Shown: piece after piece, positions 1 to 9,030 of the stretch
Numbering within the stretch: the stretch's first letter is position 1
How the letters are laid out: every line of letters begins with the position of its first letter
From: Deinandra increscens subsp. villosa
Taxonomy: Eukaryota; Streptophyta; Magnoliopsida; Asterales; Asteraceae
Direction of reading: 5' to 3'
Assembly (NCBI GenBank): GCA_039602395.1
Contig: JBCNJP010000003.1
Location: 68,049,917 to 68,113,916, forward strand
DNA length: 64,000 nucleotides
Position numbers and translations under genes: made by a program
The notes under the pieces: generated by a model
Seen by the model: only the letters and a program-made list of their open reading frames with translations
What the model was told of the DNA's origin: nothing
Database searches by the model: none

Positions 1-1084
1 CAATTCACCAAATCACAATTCATACACACACAAATAAACCAGTTACGACAAAAGAAGGAAAACATAATGTAAGAATGAGAGAGAGAAAGCAGCACAGCAG
101 AAACTCTCCTCTCTCTCCCTTCGTTTTTCCGTCGAAGACACCCTCACCCACTTACGATTTTCCGGCAGCGAAGCCACCTCCCCCTCGTTTTCTAGATGTC
201 GGCGACTGCCGTGTGGCTCCCCTCTCCGGCGAGCACTCTCCCTCCTCCCCTTAATCTCGTTGTTCCCGGCTGACACCCACCTCGCACCTCCGCTCGATTT
301 GCCGGCGACACAATCCGCCACCCTACTCCGTCATTTTAAACAGACGACTGCAGCAGCGGCCCAATAACTCCGACATCCTCCCTTCGAACTCACTGACGAG
401 GCAGCAGCAACAACACAACCGGCTCTCGTCTGACAATCTTCTGCCGGTGCTACTCTGCACAACGGCAGCCCACACCGGCGAGCTTCCCTCGTTTTTCCGG
501 CGAACCCGACAGTTCTGGCGGGCCAATGGCCATCTCCGGTGACGATGGCGGCAGCAATGATGCACCGGACAATGGCAGCGAGCGGCGGCAGTAGCTTGTA
601 GATGGTGGTGGAAGGTGGTGATTGCAAACGGGTCCAAAACCCGGTAAAACTCGGTACGACCGTCCTAACTTTTGGTTAACTTTCGGTAACGCTCGGTTGA
701 AGACAAGGGAAGACGGCGACAATAGTGAACACCTGGGATGGTGGTGAGTGGTGGCGGTGATCTGCGGTTATTAACAGTGAACAATGGTGGCCGCGATTCA
801 AGTTAGAAAAGGAGGCGTCAAGTTAAACCCGGTTAAGTTCGGTAGAGTTTTCGGTGACGTAACGAGGTCCAAACGACGAACCGACAACGAGGAAATGCTC
901 GTGGCGAGAAACTAGTCCGGAAAGACTATTTATTTGTCCAAATCGGACACCGTTATTATTCGGTTATTTTGGAACTCGTTTCACGACCCGTCAAAAAGGT
1001 AATCACGTTATATTTTTATCATTCAAAATATCACTATTCGATTAAAGTTTATAAAGTCGGTTAAATGATATAAAAATATTTGAG

Positions 1085-1130
<46 letters not shown>
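1085..1130. repeat. (TA)n microsatellite
   Basis: An almost pure AT dinucleotide run of about 45 bases inside the first gypsy LTR. The related LTRs at 14775 and 20161 lack it at the matching place. Confidence 0.95.
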
Positions 1131-1134
<4 letters not shown>

Positions 1135-2542
1135 GGATTTTATTAAATTGATTTAAAAGAAAATAAGAATTAGAATATTAAATATATAAACTTAGGGTTT
1201 TCTAGCCGTTGTGCTATCAAAACCGAGCAAATAGTAATGAACCAAGCTTTGAAATTTTAAAGCATGATATGAAATGTAATAACGGATAATACCCTAAGTC
1301 AGTTTTGAATGAAAATGAATTTTGATAAAGAAATGAGAATAACGGGAAATTAGGGTTTTCAAATATGATTATTTAATATAAAATAATCCGAAGGGTATAG
1401 AGACGTGATTTTTGAAATGGAACTATGTTTATATATATAATAAGTATATATAAAATTAAAATGGATAAATGATAAAGTATTTAAAGAGTTAATCGGATAT
1501 TTAGAAGTTCGCGCGGACCGGAAGGGTAGACGCCTGTACACTGGGGTTTCTGGCAAAAGCGAGGGTGTCGCATAAATCCCAACTGGGAAATGGCATCCCT
1601 CACTCGGCGATCTCGGGGTGAGCGTTTACTTATAGGAATGCGTGTCTTCATATTATCAACAATGGAAAAGGATAATGGCCTAAAGGGCATTTTGGTCATT
1701 TTGACCTTTAAAAGAAATAAACTTAATAACTAAGTATTATTAAGTTAATAAAGAGTTAAAATAAACATAGAAAATGTTTATTATATTAAACCTTGCGTTA
1801 ACACCGTACAATGCGCGATTAGGTTTAATTGGAAGGCATAGCATAAGTTTTTCTCTGAATTAACAACTTAAGAGAATAAGGTGAGTTCTATGAGCCCACT
1901 TTTATATGTTTTAATATTTTCGGGTTGATATAGATGCAATGATATATATTCAACTGTTTACTTGAAAAGTATTTGAGATGCCTTTACTTGTTTTGTGTTG
2001 ATTCAGATGCATGAAAAAGTTACAATACTTATAACTGTATTAAAGTTATTATTATGTGTTATTACTCTTTTCGGGAAGGTTATAATAAACGGATAATGTA
2101 AAGGATAAAACTTTCATATAAAACTTTGAGAAATGGAAAATGTGAATGTTTGGTCTAAGCCTATGTATATGAATAAGTGTCGGGTAAATATGATCTTATT
2201 AGCCTTGTTATTCAAGACCCATAACATTATATTTATGAAACGCTTATTTCCATATACGGGTGATGGACTGGTGTTGAAATGGTTATGAGTCCAAATACAA
2301 GAGTTATTTAAATGGACTTTTGAAAAAGATGAAAAGGTTTAAAAGGTTGAAAATATGGAAAAGGTTGAAAATGTTTTAATCTAAGCAGATATTGTCTAGT
2401 GAAAAGGGAAAAGGTGGTTGTGCAACTAGAAGCAGGGAATGACGGTTCCCCGGGGTAACGACGGTTACTCTATGAAAGGTTTCGGGTGGCGACGGTTGCC
2501 CGAGGAACTAATGTGGTTCCAATAGACAATGCTTAGTAAAAT

Positions 2543-2704
2543 GAATGGTTAAATGTTTTGGTATAATTCTGTTACGTCTTATACCTGATAAAGGATGAAT
2601 GGTTAAATGTTTTGGTATAATTCTGTTATGTCTTATACTTGATAAAGGATAAATGATTAAATGTTTTGGTATAACTTTGATATGTCTTATACATGATAAA
2701 ATAA
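2543..2704 (+). repeat. Three tandem copies of a 54-bp unit in the first gypsy LTR
   Basis: The unit begins GAATGGTTAAATGTTTTGGT and recurs with period 54 (starts 2543, 2597, 2651), each copy differing at a few bases. The element's relatives at 14775 and 20161 lack this repeat and carry another one, of about 83 bp, in roughly the same part of the LTR. Confidence 0.9.
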
Positions 2705-2866
2705 AGAAGGGGTCGTTAGGCCCAAATGTTTGAGGTAAACCTTTCAAGGAAAGGTAAAAGTTTTAAATACTTAGAACTCACCAGCGTAAGCTGACCTTTA
2801 AAAGCATGTATGTCAGGTATCGGTGATGTTTAAAGCAGCAAGGGAAGGGCTCTAGCAAGGGCAGAT

Positions 2867-3195
2867 TGAAATTGCTTGAGCGTGTGGATCTTCTACTTAG
2901 TCGATATGAAATCAATGTAAACGAGTAAAACACAAAGAGTAAATACAATGAAGACTTGTATTAACCACTGAGAACCACAGAGTACACTTAGAGAATGTAT
3001 GACTCGAAAAGCTACTGAATTCTATACAAGACAAACCTATATATAGGCTGAAATCACGACTGGCCGAACCTCAGGTTCGGCCAAGCCTCGGCGGCTCCGA
3101 ACCTGGAGTTCGGCCATAGTTCGGCCATACCTAAACTTGAACGATCCGTCTTGTTCTCGATACTTCACATGACGATCAGGAACCATGTATCAACA
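2867..3195 (-). repeat. 3' LTR of the gag-only copia element
   Basis: A 329-bp repeat matching 8467-8795. It has TG...CA ends and a TATATATA box at 3048-3055. A strong inverted repeat, GGCCGAACC (3062-3070) with GGTTCGGCC (3074-3082), is followed by further GTTCGG/CCGAAC pairs to about 3128. Confidence 0.97.
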
Positions 3196-3206
3196 AACTC
3201 CCCCTC
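3196..3206 (-). other. Polypurine tract of the gag-only copia element
   Basis: Read on the minus strand this is GAGGGGGAGTT directly before the 3' LTR, the expected plus-strand primer of a copia element. Confidence 0.85.
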
Positions 3207-3930
3207 GGCATGTGCAGTATTATCTCCTCTTAACAAAACTTGTATCTTGTATCTTCAATCAAACTCCTCCTCGATCTAGACGATGAGTTCAATCTTGAAT
3301 ACTTGATATTGCAACGTGTGTAGTCTCTTTATCAACAATCTTCAGAAGACTTGAAGTTGTGATGTTCTCTTTCCACTTAGAAACCTGCCAACATAAATAA
3401 TCTTGGTGCAAAACGTCTCTTCGAGACTCCAAGATATTTTGATTTTGAAAATGATTTCGTATTACCGTGTTGATCAATCGAAAACAAATCAGAAACAAAA
3501 TCTTTTTGGCTTTTAGAAATTTTATATCAAAACACACCTAAAATCTTTTTTTTAGTATTATCTGATAAGGAAAATAAATGCAGAACAGAATCAGACACTA
3601 TTTTTGTCTTTTGTGAGAAAGATCACAACTTGGGATCATATTGGTCATAACATGCTGAACTACATTTCAATTTCAATTATTGAAGCACATAAGCCATGCC
3701 GATTGCAGATATAATTTGTCCAAATTTAAACTCTGGCACAATCATACTCATAACATCTGGATATGTTAAGGTATTTATTAGATTTGCATTGACCAGTGTA
3801 CCCCACACTATCAGACATACTCAGATATGCTTTGCTAATCACATTTTGTGATTTCATTTGTGATTTTAATCACATAATGATTGTAACCATGATATAGTCA
3901 ACTGTGTTCCATGCAAAAAGAAATAAGAAC

Positions 3931-4169
3931 GTTAAATCGTCTACCTTAAGGTCGATCTTTCGATACGCAGATAAGGCCTCGGATTTAACAAAATAAGAAA
4001 ATAAAACAAGTTGAAATTGTATAACTCAACAACAATCAGGTCGGTACTCCCGTACACGCAGAGAAAGTCCGATGAGTTATACGAAACACCAAAGAAAATA
4101 AAGCAGAACGTCAAACGAACAACGATCAGGTCGGTCTTTCGACACGCAGAGAAAGTCCGATCGTTTGAC
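3931..4169. repeat. Three tandem hairpin units with covarying stems
   Basis: Units are 3931-3989, 4019-4082 and 4110-4169 (period 88 and 91), separated by A-rich spacers. The core is similar in all three (related to CAGGTCGG...ACACGCAGAGAAAGTCC, most diverged in unit 1). Each unit is closed by a different but self-complementary stem: GTTAAATC/GATTTAAC, GTATAACTCA/TGAGTTATAC, and GTCAAACGA/TCGTTTGAC. A small apical hairpin with a four-base loop also changes with pairing kept: ATC-TTTC-GAT, GTAC-TCCC-GTAC, GTC-TTTC-GAC. A repeated structured RNA is inferred; no known RNA family was recognised. Confidence 0.85.
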
Positions 4170-4619
4170 AAAATAAAGAAAATCAAACAAGTTTAAATCT
4201 TTGCAAAATGAACACATGTATACACAGTGACTTCTCATTTTATTTTTCTCATATCTTTTCTTGATATATCATGAGATATGCATCAAGATGTTGTCCACTA
4301 GGTCAAGCATTAGTATTTAATGTGTTTATCACATCTGTATACTTTCTGATTTAATGCCGAGCCTATCTTACACATCGATCAAATGGTCTTATGGCTTTTT
4401 CTACTTACTTTATCCATGAGTCAGACATTGTCAGCCAATGTACCATCATTTCCCAATCATGTCGGATACAATTTCTCAATTTTTCAATGTTTTTGACTTT
4501 GTGCAATTTTAATGTTTTTGTCTTTTTCAAATATCTCCCCCTAAAAATGATAATTCTATTTATAGATTTTTATTTTTACGATTTGAAAAACCACACACTA
4601 TTTTTGTAATTTTGCAAAA

Positions 4620-4634
4620 ACAAACTCCCCCTCA
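4620..4634 (-). other. Internal polypurine-tract copy
   Basis: The minus strand reads GAGGGGGAGTTTG, the same string as the terminal polypurine tract at 3196-3206, but 1.4 kb upstream of the 3' LTR. It could be a second plus-strand priming site, or the scar of the former 3' end of the coding segment before the hairpin-bearing region was joined on. Confidence 0.55.
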
Positions 4635-4817
4635 GAATGAGATGGAGTGAAAAACCAAGAAAAATTGATCAACCAACACGAATACTTGCCGTTTAAGTCT
4701 TTTGAAAAACACAATTAATTTTGAAAATCAAATTAATTAGAACAGATATTTCACAATCAGCAATTATTCAATCACTGAAAGGTCTTCTTGAAACACCTGC
4801 TGACACCAAATAAATCA

Positions 4818-6029
4818 TTAGTCGCTCTGGGATCGACCCGATGTAACATCGTCGGGTCGCCCGGTGTCTTCCACAAAGTCATTGTTGGCCTTGGAAACAA
4901 CTTTTGGTTTCCAAATTTGTAAAAGTTTAAATTTTTGATCAGAACCTGAATCAGATTCAACCGACGTACTTGGTTTAGACCAAGACGATTGACGATTAGA
5001 TTTTATCTTTGAAGACCATGGTTCATCAAAAATTTGACCTTTGTTATCCACATATTTGGCAGTTTTGTGAATATATGCAGTCGTCGGACAATCAGCAGCA
5101 AGATGTCCAGGTTGACGACATACATAACAAAGTCTTTCTCGAAAATTGTTTGAAAATGATTTTGATTTTGAAAAACCAGATGAATGCTCAGAATCAAAAT
5201 TATCAAAGAAATCATCAGAGGAATCATACCTAGGAGATGGACTCCTTGAAGATGACGATCTTCCAGAATAGTAAGTGAATTCCTTCTGAGATGGTGATTT
5301 CTGTGCATTCTTTACTTTAGGAGCCTTGGCGACTTTCACCGGTTTCTTTGTTTGAATCAATTCTTCCTTCACAACAAACCCCACACCTTTGTGTTTGGAG
5401 CCTGAAACCTTTGAAGTACTTGAAGAAGAACCCGAAGCTTCTCTCGCCTTAGCTTCACTTGTGAATTTGGCTTTAATGTCCTTTAACTTGTTCTTTTCAA
5501 CCAAAACTTTGTCTTCTTCAGTTGCAGATGAAGAACTTGACACAACCTTAGCAAAAACTTTCTCATTCTCCAACAAAACAGACTTTGAAGCAAATTTTGG
5601 AGCTTCACCCAACGACTTTTCTTTCTTTTTGGATTTAGATTTGTTCTTTTTGGGTGGAATAGCAAACTTGGAATAATCATGCAATTCATCTTTGGGATCA
5701 ATCGGAGCAGCAGTAACTTCAGTTAAATCCACTGGTTGAGGAACCAAGTGAACATCAGTTTTCTGAGAACTATCTGAACTCTGATCCTGCTTATATAAGA
5801 AATTTAGCATTGTGGGTGATAAATTGCAATTCTTCACTTGCCGCTTTAACTCCAAAATCTCCAATTTTAAATCATTGATCTGTTGTTGAGCATCAAACAC
5901 TTCTTTCTGTGACTTGATGAATTTTGCATTGAGATCATCATATTCATAAGTTTGTAGCTTTCGGATCTCACATTCAGCAAATAATTCTTCAAGAACACTT
6001 CTCCCTCTTTTTCTTGTAAATTTCAACAT
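4818..6029 (-). pseudogene. gag: Gag C-terminal part (second zinc knuckle) of the gag-only copia element
   Basis: An open frame of about 400 codons that overlaps the end of the upstream gag frame by 41 bases and lies in the +1 frame. It starts in a coiled-coil-like stretch, is rich in Lys, Ser and Glu, and has a second CCHC knuckle, CYVCRQPGHLAADC, near residues 302-315. A QIWKPK motif near the end is typical of the linker that in full copia elements precedes protease. No protease follows. The first Met of this frame lies inside the overlap and is probably not a true start. More likely one Gag of about 1,030 residues is split by a one-base indel in a purine run near 6000-6020; a programmed +1 shift is the alternative. 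Confidence 0.75.
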
Positions 6030-7935
6030 CCTTAGTCAACACTTCATTCTTATCACGATAAAGAGTATTTTCATCTTGAAGCATAGAAATTTTGTTTTGA
6101 AGCTTTTCAACAGTAACAGCAGTTGTAGCAATAAGAGCAGTTGCTTCTTCATACTTTTTCTGTACTGGATAACTTTTCTCAAACAGATTCTCAAAATCTT
6201 GAGCTGCATCTAAAGCTTCAGCCTTTGCTTTCTCACATTCTTCAGCCAATATTGTTTTCTCTTTTAAAACATTTTCATGAACATGAACCAACTCATAATA
6301 CTTCTTCTGAAAATCTTCTAATTCTTGCTTTAACACCACTATCTCTTCAGTCGATATTTGACGACTTTGTTCAAAACTTGCAATCTCCTGAAGAAATTTC
6401 TTACATTTAAGACATTCAGCCTCTTCAACCTTTGAACTCTCAGAGATTCTAGGCAATTCTTCTTGAACCAGAGATACACTTGAATAAGAATCAGAATCAG
6501 TTAAGATGCTATCATCATCAATATGACGAACAGTCAAAGCAATTGCAGGTTTAGAATTATTCCTTTTAGCTTCAGTATCTGCATTCCATGCAAACTCACT
6601 TGAATGTGAAAACGTATTGGTCCAATCATGAACAACATTAGCAGATTTAATCTCAACCTTCTCAGCTTTATTTGGAGAATGATAAACTAAATGTGCATGT
6701 TGACCAGTCTTCAACTTAGCATCTGCAGAACTTGGACATTCTCTAGCAAAGTGACCATAATTTGAACATTTGTAGCATTTCACCTTCGACTTATCCAAAC
6801 CAATCTTGCCTTCCTGATTCAGTCTCTTCTTACCAGTTCTATTGAAAAACTTCTTTGTTCTTCGAACCAACATAGCATACTGCCAATTGAGATCCATTTC
6901 TTCCAAATGATCATAATCAATCTGATCATAATCTTCATTTGCTAACTCAGCATTACTCACAGCACCCGTGATAACACCAAAATACGAAGATACCAATGCA
7001 GACATTAATGCATTATAATCATCAACAGTTTGAACAGATAATGCAGTTTGATTTGAAGAACTCGGAACAGACACAGTACAACCAGCAGAAGAATAACTTG
7101 AAGATTCAGATTTACCTGCCAGAAAAGCTGTCGGGGGTGCAGAATTAAGAATATTCGATTTCCCAGCATTCAATGTAGAATCATTTTCACCATGATACAC
7201 TGCAGGATTCTGAATTTGTGTAGGAAGAGACTTGTTCACCATCAATTCCATATCCCTTGCCTGAATTCGTTGAACTAAATCATTGAAAGTCAATCCTTGA
7301 AAATCCTTGTCATGAGTAATCATCATAACATAATTCTCCCATTTTTCAGGTAGAGCTTCCAAAATCTTCTCTTTCATATCAGCTTCGTCTTTAGTAAGAT
7401 TCACCAAACGCATTTCACTCATCAGATGAGCAAATCTAGCAATCAGATTGGGAATCGTCTCATTCTGATAATGTTTAAAGCTATCAAACTCTTTCTTCAA
7501 AACCTTTTGTCGACTTTTCTTGTACTGGTCATTGCCTTCACATCTTTTCTCTAAGGCATCCCATAAACTTTTTGATGTATAGTTACCAGCAAATTGATGA
7601 AGTAACTCTTTAGGCAAAGCCATCGTTAAAGTACCATAAGCCTTTTTCTCAGCTTGATAAGCTTTCTTCTGTTCAGAAGACATTTTTCTTTGAAGTATAG
7701 GTTCACCAGTTTCATCTTTAGGGTAAACATATTGCTCAGTGAACGCTAACCACATATCAATATCATTTGTATCGACATATGCTTCAAACCGTTTAACCCA
7801 ACTATGATAATCTTCCAACTTTAGCAATTTGGGAACTTTCTGACTTGTTCCAATTTCATTATCATAGTTCATCATCGTTTGCATAGTTGCTTGAACTGAG
7901 TTTTGAATAGCCGCGAATGCTTGAAAATCGGACAT
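5989..7935 (-). CDS. gag: Gag N-terminal part of the gag-only copia element
   Basis: A 648-codon frame starting at the ATG at 7935, just downstream of the leader. Residues about 40-230 resemble the UBN2-type copia Gag domain (DYHSWVKRFEAYV near the start, then KSLWDALEKR and the LPEKWENYV region). A CCHC knuckle, CYKCSNYGHFAREC, sits near residues 387-400 and would bind genomic RNA. The last 140 residues are a heptad-rich coiled coil (EEIVVLKQELEDFQKKYYEL). The product would assemble cytoplasmic virus-like particles. The frame closes at 5989 but continues in the +1 frame at 4818-6029. With no pol, the Gag probably packages element RNA for enzymes supplied in trans. Confidence 0.88.
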   Translation of the reverse strand: MSDFQAFAAIQNSVQATMQTMMNYDNEIGTSQKVPKLLKLEDYHSWVKRFEAYVDTNDIDMWLAFTEQYVYPKDETGEPILQRKMSSEQKKAYQAEKKAYGTLTMALPKELLHQFAGNYTSKSLWDALEKRCEGNDQYKKSRQKVLKKEFDSFKHYQNETIPNLIARFAHLMSEMRLVNLTKDEADMKEKILEALPEKWENYVMMITHDKDFQGLTFNDLVQRIQARDMELMVNKSLPTQIQNPAVYHGENDSTLNAGKSNILNSAPPTAFLAGKSESSSYSSAGCTVSVPSSSNQTALSVQTVDDYNALMSALVSSYFGVITGAVSNAELANEDYDQIDYDHLEEMDLNWQYAMLVRRTKKFFNRTGKKRLNQEGKIGLDKSKVKCYKCSNYGHFARECPSSADAKLKTGQHAHLVYHSPNKAEKVEIKSANVVHDWTNTFSHSSEFAWNADTEAKRNNSKPAIALTVRHIDDDSILTDSDSYSSVSLVQEELPRISESSKVEEAECLKCKKFLQEIASFEQSRQISTEEIVVLKQELEDFQKKYYELVHVHENVLKEKTILAEECEKAKAEALDAAQDFENLFEKSYPVQKKYEEATALIATTAVTVEKLQNKISMLQDENTLYRDKNEVLTKDVEIYKKKREKCS

Positions 7936-7961
7936 TTTCGAAACACAAGTTACTGTTCACT

Positions 7962-8221
7962 CCGAACCTCGTCCGAACCTAATATACCCTCCGAGCTTCC
8001 TCCGAACGTGGTCCGAACTCAGAAACACAGTCCGAACTCTCTCCGATCTCTCACCGAACCCAGTAGACTCCGAAACCCTCCGAGCCTAGTCCGAACTCTC
8101 ACCGAACGAACAAAAATGGACTCCGAACGTACTCCGAACCTGGTGTTCGGAGCAGTTATGCCGAGCGAACTCCGAACCTGGAGTGCGGAGCAGTTACGCC
8201 GAACGAGGAGTTCGGCCGAAC
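7962..8221 (-). repeat. Dense CCGAAC motif array in the 5' leader of the gag-only copia element
   Basis: Thirteen exact CCGAAC hexamers (mostly TCCGAAC) lie in about 260 bases, with several one-base variants (CCGAGC, CCGATC, CCGAAA) and a few inverted GTTCGG copies. Spacing is irregular, so it is not a plain tandem repeat. The array lies directly upstream of the gag ATG; on the transcript the motif reads GTTCGG. The same motif is concentrated in the LTR hairpins (3062-3128 and 8661-8726). Confidence 0.85.
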
Positions 8222-8452
8222 GTGAAATTTTGGAAAAACTCGGAAAATCTCACTGAGATCGACACCTCTCGAGCTGTAAACACTCAATCAACTGAAAATG
8301 AGCAAACACAGACATATTTGACGTGAATCATGATGTTTTGAACGTGAAATTCGAGAAATGATGATGAACAACGAGTTTTGAAAGTCAAAAACGTGAAATT
8401 GAACTCGATAACTCGAAAAACAGTGATCTCCGACTAGTAGAGTAAACCAAAT

Positions 8453-8464
8453 GCTCTGATACCA
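8453..8464 (-). other. Primer-binding site, initiator-Met tRNA
   Basis: The minus strand reads TGGTATCAGAGC two bases inside the 5' LTR edge, complementary to the 3' end of plant initiator tRNA-Met. Confidence 0.95.
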
Positions 8465-8466
8465 AT

Positions 8467-8795
8467 TGAAATTGCTTGAGCGTGTGGATCTTCTACTTAG
8501 TCGATATGAAATCAATGTAAATGAGTAAAACACAAAGAGTAAATACAATGAAGACTTGTATTAACCACTGAGAACCACAGAGTACACTTAGAGAATGTAT
8601 GACTCGAAAAGCTACTGAATCTATACAAGACAAACCTATATATAGGCTGAAATCACGACTGGCCGAACCTCAGGTTCGGCCAAGCCTCGGCGGCTCCGAA
8701 CCTGGAGTTCGGCCATAGTTCGGCCATACCTAAACTTGAACGATCCGTCTTGTATCTCGATACTTCACATGACGATCAGGAACCATGTATCAACA
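8467..8795 (-). repeat. 5' LTR of the gag-only copia element
   Basis: A 329-bp repeat, near-identical to 2867-3195. A TATATATA box at 8637-8644 would start transcription leftwards on the minus strand. The GGCCGAACC/GGTTCGGCC hairpin is at 8661-8681. CAGAT at 8796-8800 is the target duplication. Confidence 0.97.
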
Positions 8796-9030
8796 CAGAT
8801 TAGATGGGCAAGCTATCAGGAAAGACTCGGTAGTAGACTGGCATAGTAATAGATAAGATTTAGTTATTAGATTATGTTGTTATCTTCCTTACTGTTGTAA
8901 CTTGTTATATATATATATAAATGAAAAAAAATTAATTTCCGCTGCTTAGTTATCTCTGTTGTACCATGTGTTCATGAGTAAATCCGACACGTGACCCCTC
9001 CTGGAACCAAGACTGGGAGTGGGCGTCACA

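Larger units (their letters stand above)
3207..4817 (-). other. Long non-coding 3' region of the gag-only copia element
   Basis: About 1.6 kb between the gag stop and the 3' polypurine tract, AT-rich and without coding potential in any frame. It contains a three-unit hairpin array (3931-4169) and an internal copy of the polypurine tract (about 4620-4634). In an autonomous copia element, pol would lie between gag and this point. Confidence 0.75.
2867..8795 (-). mobile_element. Gag-only non-autonomous Ty1/copia retrotransposon
   Basis: A complete element bounded by 329-bp LTRs (2867-3195 and 8467-8795, TG...CA ends) and a perfect 5-bp target duplication CAGAT (2862-2866, 8796-8800). It sits in the minus orientation: the primer site is at 8453-8464 beside the right LTR and the polypurine tract at 3196-3206 beside the left LTR. 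The 5.3-kb interior encodes only a long Gag (7935 down to 4818). No protease, integrase, reverse transcriptase or RNase H motif is visible, so it must have depended on a related copia element for enzymes. The LTRs differ by one substitution and two single-base indels, so insertion was recent. It landed inside an older gypsy LTR. Confidence 0.93.
1..9030 (+). mobile_element. Ty3/gypsy-type LTR, left end outside window, split by a copia insertion
   Basis: Positions 1-2866 and 8801-9030 read as one long terminal repeat of a family related to the 3.35-kb LTRs at 14775 and 20161. Shared landmarks in the same order are the block near 1200-1640 (compare 16020-16470), the GTGAGTTCT...GAGCCCACTT block at 1881 (compare 16709), CCAGCGTAAGCTGACCTTT at 2781 (compare 17792) and the closing GAGTGGGCGTCACA at 9017-9030. 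No initiator-Met primer site follows 9030, so this is a 3' LTR or a solo LTR; the left end that would decide is not visible. Positions 1-1000 are GC-rich and would be leader/U5. The minus-strand ORFs there look like chance. Confidence 0.7.

Noticed and set aside
43..722. Four overlapping open frames in a GC-rich stretch, mostly minus strand
   Set aside because: Low-complexity translations, competing frames, and position inside the leader/U5 part of a gypsy LTR; no domain recognised.
2543..2704. CRISPR-like array
   Set aside because: The three units are adjacent 54-bp tandem copies without unique spacers, in a plant LTR.
3931..4169. Hammerhead or other known ribozyme in the hairpin array
   Set aside because: GAAA-like and CUGAU-like strings occur, but not in the order or spacing of a hammerhead core, and no CUGAUGA is present on either strand.
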